Below are positions 47,966 to 59,705 of a DNA stretch of 64,000 nt, piece after piece. Source of the stretch: Synergistota bacterium (GTDB lineage Bacteria > Synergistota > GBS-1); the NCBI GenBank assembly GCA_025060595.1, contig JANXBX010000001.1, positions 62,001 to 126,000 on the forward strand, in the 5' to 3' direction. A program made the position numbers and the translations under genes. Under the pieces are notes generated by a model. The model did not search any database, was not told the DNA's origin, and was given only the letters and a program-made list of their open reading frames with translations. The number at the start of each line of letters is the position of its first letter. The first letter of the stretch is position 1.

Positions 47966-48994
47966 TTGAAAGCTTGGATCATCCATAGAATTACTGAAGT
48001 ATCTTCAGATCCTGAGCCTTTGAAACTAATAGAGACAGAAGATCCGCAAATCGGGGAAGACGAGATACTAATTAAGGTAAAGGCTTGTGGAATCTGCCAT
48101 ACTGAGATAGATGAAATCGAAGGGCGTGCTCTCCCTACAATTTTACCAGTAATACCAGGACATCAAGTCGCTGGAGAAATAATACAAGTTGGAAGAAAAG
48201 TAGGGAAATTTAAAATAGGAGATAGAGCTGGGGCAGGCTGGATATATTCATCGTGTGGCAAGTGTGAATTTTGCTTAAAGGATTTGGAAAACCTTTGTCC
48301 AGAGTTTAAAGCAACGGGCAAAGATGCTCATGGTGGATACGCTGAATTATTTAAGATAAAAGAGGCTTTTGCCTTTAATCTTCCCAACAATCTAACTTAC
48401 GAAGAAGTAGCTCCTCTCTTTTGCGCTGGAGCTATAGGTTATAGATCACTAAAACTCACAAATCTAAAGAATGGAGAAAATCTTGGCCTTATAGGCTTTG
48501 GAGCATCAAACCACCTGGTTTTAAAAATAGTTCAAATCCTTTATCCTGACTCTAAAACCTTCGTCTTTTCAAGATCTGCGCAGGAAAGAAGCCACGCCTT
48601 AGAGCTTGGGGCACACTGGGCAGGAAATATTGGAGATGAACCTCCAGAAAGCCTAAATTCGGCATTGGATACAACACCTGTATGGAGCCCACCACTAAAA
48701 GTGCTTAGATACATTAAACCCGGTGGAAGGTTAGTAATAAATGCAATAAGAAAGGAATCTATCGATAAAGAAGCTCTCTTAGAAATGGACTATCCTAGAG
48801 ATCTCTGGCTCGAAAAGGAGATAAAGTCTGTAGCTAATATAACAAGAAAAGACATCGAGGAGTTTCTTTCTTTGGTTGAAAAAACTTCCTTAAAACCAAC
48901 AATAGAAGTCTACCCATTTGAGAAAGCAAACCAAGCCTTAAAGGACATAAAAGAAAGAAAAATCAAAGGAGCAAAAGTATTAAAGATAGGTTAA
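47966..48994 (+). CDS. zinc-dependent alcohol dehydrogenase family protein
   Basis: Medium-chain NAD(P)-dependent dehydrogenase of 342 residues. The catalytic zinc ligands are Cys in [15 protein letters not shown] and His in PGHQVAGEI. The structural zinc site is the four-Cys [15 protein letters not shown]. The nucleotide loop is [12 protein letters not shown], somewhat atypical for GxGxxG. The start is TTG 47966, 7 nt behind AAAGGAGGG at 47950-47958; the longer frame from ATG 47894 crosses the csp promoter. Substrate (alcohol or aldehyde) unknown. The flavoprotein gene follows 19 bp later. Confidence 0.92.
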   Translation: MKAWIIHRITEVSSDPEPLKLIETEDPQIGEDEILIKVKACGICHTEIDEIEGRALPTILPVIPGHQVAGEIIQVGRKVGKFKIGDRAGAGWIYSSCGKCEFCLKDLENLCPEFKATGKDAHGGYAELFKIKEAFAFNLPNNLTYEEVAPLFCAGAIGYRSLKLTNLKNGENLGLIGFGASNHLVLKIVQILYPDSKTFVFSRSAQERSHALELGAHWAGNIGDEPPESLNSALDTTPVWSPPLKVLRYIKPGGRLVINAIRKESIDKEALLEMDYPRDLWLEKEIKSVANITRKDIEEFLSLVEKTSLKPTIEVYPFEKANQALKDIKERKIKGAKVLKIG

Positions 48995-49013
48995 AATTTG
49001 GGAGGGATCCTTC

Positions 49014-49565
49014 GTGATGAAAAGCGTTATAGGAATAGTAGGAAGTCCTAGACGAGGAGGTAACACAGATATATTAGTAGATGAAGTTTTAAAAGGCGCA
49101 TCTTTAAAAGGAGCCAAAATTAAAAAATATTTTTTAAATGAGCTCAACATCAAAGGATGTCAAGGGTGTTTCGCTTGTCAAAAGGATGGCAAATGTGTAC
49201 AGAGTGATGACATGAAGTTAATTTACGAAGACCTAATAAGCGAAGAAGCTTTTGTAATTGGCTCTCCTATATATATGAATTACGTGACAGCCCAGACGAA
49301 GCTCTTTCTCGATCGCCTACTACCTTTCTTTAAAATAGGAGTCGGAACAAGATTAGATAAAGAGAAGAAATGCATTTTAGTTTACTCTCAAGGTGGGGGA
49401 AAGAATGGGCTAGAAATAATGAAGGGCTTATCGCTATTTCTTGAAGCACTGGGGATCAAAGTCTTAGACATAATTGGAGGGAACGGTTTAAATGAAATAG
49501 GAGCGGTAAAACGATATGAGGATCTCCTTAGAAGAGCTTTCCAATGTGGTCAAAAGCTAATTTAA
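49014..49565 (+). CDS. flavodoxin-fold FMN reductase / iron-sulfur flavoprotein-like
   Basis: NADPH-dependent FMN reductase family, 183 residues. The FMN phosphate loop is GSPRRGGNTD (10-19) and the second loop IGSPIYMNYVTAQTKLFLDR. Between them lie Cys49, Cys52, Cys55 and Cys61 (GCQGCFACQKDGKC), the compact motif that in archaeal and clostridial Isf proteins binds a [4Fe-4S] cluster. GTG 49014 and ATG 49017 both sit acceptably behind GGGAGGG. Probably co-transcribed with the alcohol dehydrogenase; its electron partner is unknown. Confidence 0.88.
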   Translation: MMKSVIGIVGSPRRGGNTDILVDEVLKGASLKGAKIKKYFLNELNIKGCQGCFACQKDGKCVQSDDMKLIYEDLISEEAFVIGSPIYMNYVTAQTKLFLDRLLPFFKIGVGTRLDKEKKCILVYSQGGGKNGLEIMKGLSLFLEALGIKVLDIIGGNGLNEIGAVKRYEDLLRRAFQCGQKLI

Positions 49566-49569
49566 ATTA

Positions 49570-49598
49570 TTGCCTTTTAGGGGAAATAAGGGTATAAT
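49570..49598 (+). promoter_or_regulatory. promoter of tRNA-Val(CAC)
   Basis: TTGCCT (49570-49575), a 17 nt spacer, TATAAT (49593-49598), 12 bp before the mature tRNA. Placed immediately after the flavoprotein stop. Confidence 0.75.
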
Positions 49599-49610
49599 AT
49601 AAAAAGTGGT

Positions 49611-49685
49611 GGGCGCTTAGCTCAGCGGGAGAGCGCTTCCCTCACACGGAAGAGGCCGCTGGTTCGATCCCAGCAGCGCCCACCA
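49611..49685 (+). tRNA. tRNA-Val(CAC)
   Basis: 75 nt cloverleaf. The acceptor stem GGGCGCT pairs with AGCGCCC, with discriminator A and an encoded CCA. The anticodon stem CTTCC/GGAAG has loop CTCACAC, anticodon CAC (reads GUG). It shares most of its body with tRNA-Val(GAC) 3.8 kb away on the other strand. Confidence 0.97.
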
Positions 49686-49687
49686 TT

Positions 49688-50131
49688 TTATATATTTAAC
49701 TTCATTAAAAGTGCATCTTCACCATTATCCATATAGTAGTTAGGTATAACTCCTATAACTTTAAAGCCGTATTTCTCATAGAGACCTATAGCAACTCTAT
49801 TAGATGGTCTAACTTCCAAAATTACCTCCCTGACCTTTCTCTCTTTAGCTATTTCAAGAATAGCTAATAACAGCTGCTCACCTATTTGGTTCCCCCTCCA
49901 TCGAGATGCTACAGCTATAGTAGTAATATGTCCTTGTCTACCATAAAATCTTATCCCTGCATATCCAACTACCTTATCTTTTAAACGCGCTACTAAGTAA
50001 ACATTCTCAGGGAAACTTAACTCATTCAAAAAGGTCCTTTTACTCCAAGGTATACTAAATGATTCTCTCTCTATCTCAAGAACTTCATCAATGTCTCCCA
50101 AGTTCATAAAATCAATATCTACCAGAATCAT
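49688..50131 (-). CDS. rimI: ribosomal-protein-alanine N-acetyltransferase RimI
   Basis: GNAT-fold acetyltransferase, 147 residues, which acetylates the N-terminus of ribosomal protein S18 in E. coli. Recognisable marks are VLEIERESFSIPWSKRTFLNEL at the N-terminus, the acetyl-CoA loop VASRWRGNQIGEQLL and VRPSNRVAIGLYEKYGF. It closes the wecG-like - ctpA - deacetylase - purA - rimI operon, 4 bp after purA, and is convergent with tRNA-Val(CAC). The usual partner tsaB is not adjacent. Confidence 0.9.
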   Translation of the reverse strand: MILVDIDFMNLGDIDEVLEIERESFSIPWSKRTFLNELSFPENVYLVARLKDKVVGYAGIRFYGRQGHITTIAVASRWRGNQIGEQLLLAILEIAKERKVREVILEVRPSNRVAIGLYEKYGFKVIGVIPNYYMDNGEDALLMKLNI

Positions 50132-50135
50132 ACTC

Positions 50136-51398
50136 CTAAATGAGAATCACATCTCCTCTTCCCGGACCAACACCTATAAAGAAAACCTTACATCCAGATA
50201 TCTCTTCTATAAGCTTAATGTAGTTTCTAGCCTCAGATGGCAATTCCGAGAAGTTTTTTACCTTGCTTATATCTTTACTCCAACCGTCTACCTCTTCATA
50301 AACAGGTAAAACTTCATCAAGAAATGGAGTAAACTCCTCCGTCATCCTCCCATTAACTTTATAAGCTACACATATTTTTATTTTTTCAAGCCCTGTCAAC
50401 ACATCAAGCTTAGTAAGAGCAATTTTGTCAATACCGTTAATCTTAACGGAGTATTTCATCATAACACCATCAAGCCATCCACACCTTCTCGGCCTACCTG
50501 TCGTAGCTCCAAACTCCCCACCTTTTTCTCTTATAATAGATCCAAGAGGTTCTTCCATCTCAGTCGGAAATGGTCCCATACCAACCCTTGTAGTATAAGC
50601 TTTTAGAACTCCTATCACCTCATCTATATCTTTTGGAGATATACCAGAACCGATACAGGCCCCACCCGATATAGGATTAGACGAAGTAACGTAAGGATAA
50701 GTTCCATAGGTTATATCGAGAAGTGTACCCTGAGCTCCCTCAAGAAGAATAGTTTTACCCTCATTTATAAGGCTTCTTAAAAGATGAACAGTGTTACAAA
50801 CTTTGTCCTTTAAAAATCCAACATAGCCAAGATAAGAATCCCTTATCTCTTCAAAACCGAGAGGGGCCTCCCCGAATATCTTAGTTATCATCTCGTTTTT
50901 TCTTTGAAGTACAAACCGTAACTTCTCCTCGAAAATAGAAGGCCTTAAAAGATCACCCACACGTATTCCAGTTCTTTCAGCCTTATCAGCATAAGCAGGC
51001 CCTATCCCCCTTTTAGTAGTCCCTATCCTTTGACTCCCCCTCTTTCTCTCCTCAAGCTCATCTATCAACTTATGATAAGGCATAACAAGATGAGCAAGCT
51101 CACTTATCTTAAGCTTACCAATGCTCCCAACCTCTTTCTTTAAAGCCTCATACTCTTCCACTAAAAGAGGAAGATCGATAACAACCCCATCTCCTACAAT
51201 ACAAAGCTTGTCAGGATAAAGCATACCAGAAGGAAGTAGATGAAAAATATACTTTTTACCATTAAGAACCACAGTGTGTCCTGCATTACTTCCCCCTTGA
51301 TACCTTAAAACCACATCAGCATCCTTAACTAAAAAATCTACTATTTTCCCTTTTCCCTCATCTCCCCATTGCATACCAACTATTGCAATTACGCTCAT
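50136..51398 (-). CDS. purA: adenylosuccinate synthetase
   Basis: Makes adenylosuccinate from IMP, aspartate and GTP in AMP synthesis. The N-terminal GTP loop is GMQWGDEGKGKIVDFL, followed by YQGGSNAGHTVV with the catalytic residues. IGTTKRGIGPAYADKA and TTGRPRRCGWLDG are also intact. Its 420 residues are typical. ATG behind GAGG; its start overlaps the deacetylase-like gene by 4 bp. Confidence 0.97.
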   Translation of the reverse strand: MSVIAIVGMQWGDEGKGKIVDFLVKDADVVLRYQGGSNAGHTVVLNGKKYIFHLLPSGMLYPDKLCIVGDGVVIDLPLLVEEYEALKKEVGSIGKLKISELAHLVMPYHKLIDELEERKRGSQRIGTTKRGIGPAYADKAERTGIRVGDLLRPSIFEEKLRFVLQRKNEMITKIFGEAPLGFEEIRDSYLGYVGFLKDKVCNTVHLLRSLINEGKTILLEGAQGTLLDITYGTYPYVTSSNPISGGACIGSGISPKDIDEVIGVLKAYTTRVGMGPFPTEMEEPLGSIIREKGGEFGATTGRPRRCGWLDGVMMKYSVKINGIDKIALTKLDVLTGLEKIKICVAYKVNGRMTEEFTPFLDEVLPVYEEVDGWSKDISKVKNFSELPSEARNYIKLIEEISGCKVFFIGVGPGRGDVILI

Positions 51399-52330
51399 TT
51401 TTTAACAACCTCACCCCTATGGTAGACTATCTCGGAGGCAAAAACTACCTCCACATACTTGCTTATCACAGGTAAAAGCTTGTTTAAGGCATTAAACGTC
51501 TCACTTTTAGCATGACCTATTCCTATAGTCATCGTCCTTCTTCTAGCCAAGGAGACAAGCTTAAGGATATACTCCTCAACTCTGTTTTCTCCACTATATC
51601 TATCTATGAACAAAGAATTATAAAAACATGGTAACCCCACATCCAACGCAATATGATAAGCTACGCTATCAGGAGTAGTATAGCTGTCCACAAAAAATAA
51701 TCCTTTTTCCTTCAAAACGCTCATAACCTTTCTCATAAGTACCGGATCAGTAGTAGCCAGAGAACCCATATGATTATTAACGCCAACAGCATAATCAACA
51801 CTCGAAAGAGCTCTATTTATTAAATCCCTTATTTCCTCCATATCCATACCTAAACTCACAACATCCCGATTAACAACATGCTTGTAGGCTTGCATTGGAA
51901 GATGAAGAATAATCTCTTTTCCACCCCTGTAGCCTTTCTCCGAAACAAAATTTGACCATCTAAGAAACGGAAGCACCGCCAGATTCACCTTATAAGGAAG
52001 AGATATAAACTTTGAGGCCAAGTGAGCATCATAACCAAGATCATCTATTATTATGGCAAGCTTTGGAAGACCGCTCTTCCTTCTATCTGGTTCAAGAAAA
52101 CCAGCAAAATGTAAGCTACCCCTTTTCCCCACACCACCACTAATATCGAGCTTCAAATCTCGAGATCTGATCTCAACAAAAGTTGAAAGAAAAGCATACT
52201 TCTTCTTCAACTTGGACCATATTTCATGCTCTGCATGAAACTCACTTATTTCCAAGTAAAGAATTTCGGTTCCGACCAGGAGTACTAAACCAACTACGGC
52301 TATAATAAATAGATATGTTGAAAACCTCAT
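51395..52330 (-). CDS. divergent polysaccharide deacetylase family protein (YibQ type)
   Basis: 311 residues with one N-terminal membrane anchor (about 5-25), so a membrane-tethered exported protein. From residue 90 it carries the divergent NodB-like barrel: LAIIIDDLGYD (metal Asp pair), EIILHLPMQAY, VGVNNHMGSLAT and FVDSYTTPDSVAYHIALDVGLP. YibQ-type proteins often sit beside carboxy-terminal proteases and peptidoglycan hydrolase regulators, as here with ctpA. Substrate unknown. Stop and start codons are shared with both neighbours, indicating tight coupling. Confidence 0.9.
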   Translation of the reverse strand: MRFSTYLFIIAVVGLVLLVGTEILYLEISEFHAEHEIWSKLKKKYAFLSTFVEIRSRDLKLDISGGVGKRGSLHFAGFLEPDRRKSGLPKLAIIIDDLGYDAHLASKFISLPYKVNLAVLPFLRWSNFVSEKGYRGGKEIILHLPMQAYKHVVNRDVVSLGMDMEEIRDLINRALSSVDYAVGVNNHMGSLATTDPVLMRKVMSVLKEKGLFFVDSYTTPDSVAYHIALDVGLPCFYNSLFIDRYSGENRVEEYILKLVSLARRRTMTIGIGHAKSETFNALNKLLPVISKYVEVVFASEIVYHRGEVVKK

Positions 52331-53520
52331 TAAATCCTTTTCATCTCTTTTAGAAGGATTTCCTTAGCTTTTTCAAGCTGTAAATCCTTCTTAGAATCCT
52401 CTGATTGCTCAACTACCACATCAGGATTAAGCCCCTTATCATGAATTAATCTACCGCTAGGGGTATAATAATAAGCAACTGTAATGTGAAGAGCAGAACC
52501 ATCATTAAAAGGTATAACTGTCTGAACAGAACCTTTGCCAAACGTCTTAACCCCGACAAGCTTTGCCCTACCATGATCTTGTAAAGCTCCTGCGACTATC
52601 TCTGAAGCGCTTGCGCTCCCTTTATTAACAAGAACTACCATCGGACAATAGGGAATAGCGGTCCCATCAGCCTCATAAACAACCGTATGCCATGGATACC
52701 TTCCCTTAGTACTAACTATAACACCCTTATCTATAAACATTTTAGCTACAGAAATAGCTTCGTTTAAAAGGCCACCTGGATTATTTCTTAAATCCAGAAT
52801 TATTCCCTTAAAGCCATTTTTCTTTAACCCTTCTAATGCAGCTTTAAGTTCCTGAGTAGTATTTTGATTAAAATAGGTTATTCTTAAGTAAGCTATATTC
52901 TTATCAATTAATTCACTTTTAACAGCTTTAAGCTTCACTTTTGCCCTTGTTATCGTAAACTTCAAAAGTTTATCTTCCCCAGCTCTTCTTATCCAAATAG
53001 TAACTTGAGTACCAGGCTCTCCTCTAAGAAGTTTAACAACCTTAGAAAGTCCCATCCCTTGCGTAGGCTCATCTCCAATCCTCACTATCTCATCATCAGC
53101 TTTTAAACCCAATTTATATGCAGGGGTATCCTCTATAGGAGATACAATTACAATCTTCTCGTCTTTCTTAGTTATTATTATCCCTATGCCACCATACTGC
53201 CCCTCCAATTGAATCTGCTCTTCCTTATATTCTTGAGGATCCTCGTATCTTGTATATGGATCACCCAAAGCTTCAACTAAACCTTTTAAGGCACCGTATT
53301 TGAGCTTTTCAGAATCTATTTTACTAGGATCTACGTAATAATTTCTTATTATATTCCAGAGCTGAATCAAATTCCCCATAAGATCAGTAGGTATAGCATT
53401 CTGAGGAAGGGGAACAGAAGGCGTAACAGAACTTGAAGGACTCTCCTGCCCAAAAGCAAAAGAGCTAGACAAAATAGAAAGAAATACTAAAAAGAAAACT
53501 ACTTTAACCCTAAATTTCAC
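52330..53520 (-). CDS. ctpA: carboxy-terminal processing protease (S41)
   Basis: Secreted Ser-Lys protease of 396 residues. The signal peptide is cleaved near FAFGQ, followed by a Ser/Pro-rich stretch. A PDZ domain spans about 105-190 (GQYGGIGIIITKKD, LRGEPGTQVTIWIRR). The protease core follows with the catalytic Ser304 in GSASASE and the Lys329 in TFGKGS. Likely substrates are envelope or peptidoglycan-hydrolase proteins. The start is GTG 53520, overlapping the upstream stop by 4 bp. Confidence 0.95.
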   Translation of the reverse strand: MKFRVKVVFFLVFLSILSSSFAFGQESPSSSVTPSVPLPQNAIPTDLMGNLIQLWNIIRNYYVDPSKIDSEKLKYGALKGLVEALGDPYTRYEDPQEYKEEQIQLEGQYGGIGIIITKKDEKIVIVSPIEDTPAYKLGLKADDEIVRIGDEPTQGMGLSKVVKLLRGEPGTQVTIWIRRAGEDKLLKFTITRAKVKLKAVKSELIDKNIAYLRITYFNQNTTQELKAALEGLKKNGFKGIILDLRNNPGGLLNEAISVAKMFIDKGVIVSTKGRYPWHTVVYEADGTAIPYCPMVVLVNKGSASASEIVAGALQDHGRAKLVGVKTFGKGSVQTVIPFNDGSALHITVAYYYTPSGRLIHDKGLNPDVVVEQSEDSKKDLQLEKAKEILLKEMKRI

Positions 53521-55250
53521 CTTTTTTCACTCCCTTTCAAAAAATTTAATATTAAAAACCAAGCAAGCTTATAGAGCTTTATTATCTTCTTCCACCTCCA
53601 AGGTTCCTTAAAAGCCCTATAAAGCCATTCCAATCCCATCTTCCTAAACAGATACGGAGCCCTCTTAATATCACCAGCCCAAACATCAAAGCTTCCACCA
53701 ACCCCCATCATTACTGGAACTCCAAGCTCATCCCTATTTCTGTGCATCCACTTTTCTTGTTTAGGAACACCCATTGCAACGAAAAGATAATCTGGCTTAG
53801 CCTCTTTTATCTTAGCTATTACCTCCTTTTCCTCATGCTCATTGAAGTAACCGTGATAAACACCCACTATGTTTATACCAGGAAAAGCAAGTTCTATATT
53901 CTTAGCAGCCCTCTCAGCCACCCCCTCCTTAGCTCCCAAGAGAAAAACCCTTCTTCCATAAAAAGCCGCTCTCTCAAGCATAGCATTCATAAGCTCTATA
54001 CCAGGTAGTCTTCTTTTCACAGGCTGTCCGATTAGCCTGGATAGAATAACTATACCAACCCCATCAGGAACTACTACATCCGCTTGATCAAGAACCTTTT
54101 TATAATCGCTATCTTCAAGAGCTGTAACAATAGCCGGACTATCAGGAGTAACTATTATATGACTAAGACCATCTCTTAAGAAAGCCTCTATCCTACCTAA
54201 GGCATAGTCAAGGGATATATCATCAACCCTAACCCCTAATATATTTCTTTTCATCCCCATCTCAAAAGAAGAGGTACCTACCAACATCATCAATCTTATA
54301 TATACCTTAACAAACAAAAACGCTCCTAGAAGAACAGCTAAAACTATATAGGTTTTCGGATATTTAAATACAAGAACAGCTCCTATAGCAAAATAAAGGC
54401 TTAAAAGATTTATCAAAGCAGCGATTTCTCTCTCCCCAAGACCAAAAGATAGAAGGTAACTATACAAACCACTATTCTTAGAGAAGTTTGAGGAAAGCGG
54501 ATGAACATAACCTGATATAACAGCATAGGAAATATTTATAATGGGAACACCTAAAACAAACATAGGAACAAGTAAGGTTAAAAGAGCAGTTCTTTTCAAG
54601 ACACCAAGAATAGCCACAGATGCTAAAAGGAAACCTATCATTGTGGAAAGCTCTTCACCAAGTTGATCGTCTCCTTTAATCCAAAATAAAGCAAGACAAA
54701 ATAAAAATACAAATACTGATAAAGCAACAGCATCCCACAACTCTTGATCTTGAATATACGCTACAACACTAAAAACAAAGGAAGCTATAGAAGAAACCCC
54801 TAAAGCAGCACCCTTTACCTCATCAAGCACTACCAAGGAGTTTGAAACCACAATAAACCATAATATCGTTAGAGGGAGAGATAGAAAGCTTAAGTAACGA
54901 TAACCTCCGCTTGGAGAACTTAAAAAGTGAATACAAACCCCGCTATTTGCTAAATATAAAGCTATCCCACAAAGCAAAAGAAGCCTTAATCCCCTCAAAG
55001 CAGGATATGCCTTTAAGGAAAACTCTACCAAAAAAACAAGAATAGAAGAAAGCAAAACTACAGAAAGATCAGGAAATTGCATGACAAAAAGCAGAGAAGA
55101 AGAAGCAAAAAGAAGTATAGAAAAAAGAATTCTTAAAAAGTCAATTTTTTTTCTTTCACTTAAAGCTAAGGGATTTCTCCCGAATTTTGGTAGAACGACA
55201 AAAAGAAAAGATAAACTTGCAATGAAAAGAGCAACAAAAGTATATTTCAT
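53517..55250 (-). CDS. fusion of a WecA/MraY-like membrane domain (catalytic motifs lost) to a WecG/TagA/CpsF glycosyltransferase
   Basis: 577 residues. Residues 1-330 hold about nine to ten membrane segments and retain WecA/TagO family landmarks (GVSSIAS at 151-157, GFLLASVAILG at 206-216, LVPMFVLGVPI at 228-238). The catalytic residues are changed: Asp to Lys146, GD(T/A)G to GEEL near 198, PI.D to N239, and the HxHHR loop to GLYSY (261-265). Residues about 335-550 form a complete WecG/TagA domain: IIVTPDSPAIV, VVPDGVGIV with Asp396, FLLGAKEGVAE, and the GLEWLYRAFKEPWRW tail. WecG/TagA transfers ManNAc or ManNAcA to GlcNAc-PP-lipid. Start at ATG 55250, 5 nt behind GGGGGGG. Confidence 0.85.
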   Translation of the reverse strand: MKYTFVALFIASLSFLFVVLPKFGRNPLALSERKKIDFLRILFSILLFASSSLLFVMQFPDLSVVLLSSILVFLVEFSLKAYPALRGLRLLLLCGIALYLANSGVCIHFLSSPSGGYRYLSFLSLPLTILWFIVVSNSLVVLDEVKGAALGVSSIASFVFSVVAYIQDQELWDAVALSVFVFLFCLALFWIKGDDQLGEELSTMIGFLLASVAILGVLKRTALLTLLVPMFVLGVPIINISYAVISGYVHPLSSNFSKNSGLYSYLLSFGLGEREIAALINLLSLYFAIGAVLVFKYPKTYIVLAVLLGAFLFVKVYIRLMMLVGTSSFEMGMKRNILGVRVDDISLDYALGRIEAFLRDGLSHIIVTPDSPAIVTALEDSDYKKVLDQADVVVPDGVGIVILSRLIGQPVKRRLPGIELMNAMLERAAFYGRRVFLLGAKEGVAERAAKNIELAFPGINIVGVYHGYFNEHEEKEVIAKIKEAKPDYLFVAMGVPKQEKWMHRNRDELGVPVMMGVGGSFDVWAGDIKRAPYLFRKMGLEWLYRAFKEPWRWKKIIKLYKLAWFLILNFLKGSEKR

Positions 55251-55271
55251 TCTTACCCCCCCTTGCATTAA

Positions 55272-55300
55272 TTCAAACCTTATTATAAGCTAATTATACT
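55272..55300 (+). promoter_or_regulatory. possible promoter of the LmeA-like gene
   Basis: TTCAAA (55272-55277), a 17 nt spacer, TATACT (55295-55300). It overlaps the divergent promoter almost completely. Confidence 0.5.
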
Positions 55301-55311
55301 CACAGAGTCAA
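55282..55311 (-). promoter_or_regulatory. promoter of the wecG-ctpA-purA-rimI operon
   Basis: Minus-strand TTGACT (55311-55306), an 18 nt spacer, TATAAT (55287-55282), about 35 bp before the ATG at 55250. Confidence 0.7.
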
Positions 55312-55332
55312 ACCCTTAAGAGGTGATACAAA

Positions 55333-57796
<2,464 letters not shown>

Positions 57797-57801
57797 AGGC
57801 A

Positions 57802-59040
57802 TCACCCCTTATATCTAAGACATATTAAGTGACCTAATTTCTCTGCTTTAGCCTTAAGATAACCTTCATTATAAGCATTCGGCTCAATCTCTATAGGAAC
57901 CCTCTCCACTACTTTCAACCCATACCCTTCTAGACCAACTATCTTCCTTGGGTTGTTCGTTATAAGCCTTATAGTAGAAAGTCCAAGATCCGCAAGTATT
58001 TGGGCTCCTATACCGTAATCCCTTAAGTCAGGGGAAAAGCCCAAAGCTATATTAGCATCAACAGTATCAAGTCCTCTCTCTTCCTGAAGCTTATATGCCT
58101 TAAGTTTATTTATTAATCCTATTCCTCTACCCTCTTGTCGCATGTAAAGCAAAACTCCTCTCCCCTCTTGCTCTATTATCTGCATAGCCCTATGAAGCTG
58201 ATCCCCACAATCACATCTCAATGAGTTAAAGACATCACCAGTTAAACACTCAGAGTGAACCCTAACTAAAACATTTTCTCTACCAGCAACATCTCCTTTA
58301 ACCAAAACCAAGTGAATAAGATGATCATCATCCTTATCCAAAATAGACCTATAAGCCAAAGCCTTAAAGTGTCCCCATCTAGTAGGAAGATCAACCCCAT
58401 CCACAATTCTCTTAACCAACTTTTCCCTTTTAAAGCGATAAGCTATCAAGTCTTTTATAGTTATTATCTTTAAACCATGTTCCTTAGCAAATCTAAAAAG
58501 CTCAGGCAAGCGAGCCATCGTTCCATCATCGTTCATTATTTCACATATAACTCCAGCAGGATATAGTCCAGCTAATCTCGCTAGATCAACAGAGGCTTCA
58601 GTATGTCCAGCTCGCTTTAAAACTCCTCCTTCACGAGCCATGAGAAGAAACAGATGCCCTGGTCTCCTTAAGTCCTCAGGTTTAGTTTTAGGGTCAAGAA
58701 TCGTCTTAACAGTTACAGCTCTATCGTAAGCTGAAATTCCAGTAGTAGTACCATATTTTGCATCCACAGTGACGGTAAAAGCAGTTTCATGGGGATCTGT
58801 ATTTTCAGAAACCATAAGGGGTATTTTCAGCTCTTCAAGGCGTTCCTTTATTATAGGCATACATATCAATCCTCTCCCATATTTTGCCATAAAGTTTATA
58901 GCTTCTGGGGTAACCTTTTCAGCAGCTATCACCAAATCTCCCTCATTTTCCCTGTCCTCATCATCAACAACTATTATCATTTTTCCTTGTTTTATATCTT
59001 CTATAGCTTCTTCTATAGTGTTAAACTTGAACTCCTCCAT
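57802..59040 (-). CDS. ribBA: bifunctional DHBP synthase / GTP cyclohydrolase II
   Basis: Supplies both riboflavin precursors. Domain 1 (about 1-200) is 3,4-dihydroxy-2-butanone-4-phosphate synthase with [10 protein letters not shown] and [16 protein letters not shown]. Domain 2 (about 205-405) is GTP cyclohydrolase II with the zinc motif [19 protein letters not shown] and [19 protein letters not shown]. Start at ATG 59040 (412 residues), 8 nt behind AGAGG; the GTG at 59049 overlaps that site. Confidence 0.96.
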   Translation of the reverse strand: MEEFKFNTIEEAIEDIKQGKMIIVVDDEDRENEGDLVIAAEKVTPEAINFMAKYGRGLICMPIIKERLEELKIPLMVSENTDPHETAFTVTVDAKYGTTTGISAYDRAVTVKTILDPKTKPEDLRRPGHLFLLMAREGGVLKRAGHTEASVDLARLAGLYPAGVICEIMNDDGTMARLPELFRFAKEHGLKIITIKDLIAYRFKREKLVKRIVDGVDLPTRWGHFKALAYRSILDKDDDHLIHLVLVKGDVAGRENVLVRVHSECLTGDVFNSLRCDCGDQLHRAMQIIEQEGRGVLLYMRQEGRGIGLINKLKAYKLQEERGLDTVDANIALGFSPDLRDYGIGAQILADLGLSTIRLITNNPRKIVGLEGYGLKVVERVPIEIEPNAYNEGYLKAKAEKLGHLICLRYKG

Positions 59041-59057
59041 CCTAAACACCTCTCGCT

Positions 59058-59687
59058 TTAAAGGAATCCGTACTTTTTCAAAAGATCCAAAGTAACTCCC
59101 TTTTCTTCTTCACCCTTCAACATCTTACGAATATATTTTCCAATAATATCAAATTCTATATTGAGAAGATCTCCCACCTTCCGTAAACTAAGAGTGGTAA
59201 CCTTAAGAGTATGAGGTATTAACACAACTGAAAAAGAAGATCCCTTAACCCCAGCTATAGTTAAACTCACTCCATCAATAGCAATAGAGCCTTTAGAAAC
59301 CACATACTCTGTATACTCTTCCGGGATAGATATCCACATCCTTCGGGAACCGCTCTCGGGAATAACCTCAATAACTTTACCCATACAGTCCACATGCCCT
59401 AACACAAAATGCCCCTCTAATCTATCTCCTATCCTTAAGGGCCTTTCTAAGTTAACCTCATCCCCGATCCTTAAGAGGGATAAGTTACTTCTTTCCAAAG
59501 TTTCTCTCATAACCTCAACGTTAAAAAGGTTCTTTCTTGAAAAAACAACAGTCAAACATACACCATTAACAGCAATACTTGAACCTACTTCCATTTGAGG
59601 AAGCTCAGAAGCTATAGCAAGCCTCCAAACGCCCTTTTTTTCTATTTCAACTACTTTTCCAGTAGCTTCTATAAGCCCAGTAAACAT
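59058..59687 (-). CDS. ribE: riboflavin synthase alpha subunit
   Basis: Dismutates two 6,7-dimethyl-8-ribityllumazine molecules to riboflavin. The 209 residues form two lumazine-binding barrels: [12 protein letters not shown] opens the first; [25 protein letters not shown] and [13 protein letters not shown] mark the repeat. The ATG starts the canonical MFTG sequence, behind a modest GGAAAG. It lies between ribD and ribBA. Confidence 0.96.
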   Translation of the reverse strand: MFTGLIEATGKVVEIEKKGVWRLAIASELPQMEVGSSIAVNGVCLTVVFSRKNLFNVEVMRETLERSNLSLLRIGDEVNLERPLRIGDRLEGHFVLGHVDCMGKVIEVIPESGSRRMWISIPEEYTEYVVSKGSIAIDGVSLTIAGVKGSSFSVVLIPHTLKVTTLSLRKVGDLLNIEFDIIGKYIRKMLKGEEEKGVTLDLLKKYGFL

Positions 59688-59705
59688 TTCTTTCCAGAGA
59701 TTTTA

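Noticed and set aside
47842-47982. N-terminal extension of the cold-shock protein
   Set aside because: It crosses the csp promoter; MVKGTVKWF with GGAGG upstream is the canonical start.
45709-49685. tRNA-flanked segment as an integrated genomic island
   Set aside because: There is no integrase, no direct att repeat and both tRNAs are intact; the repeats are inverted, so they fit homologous inversion better than integration.
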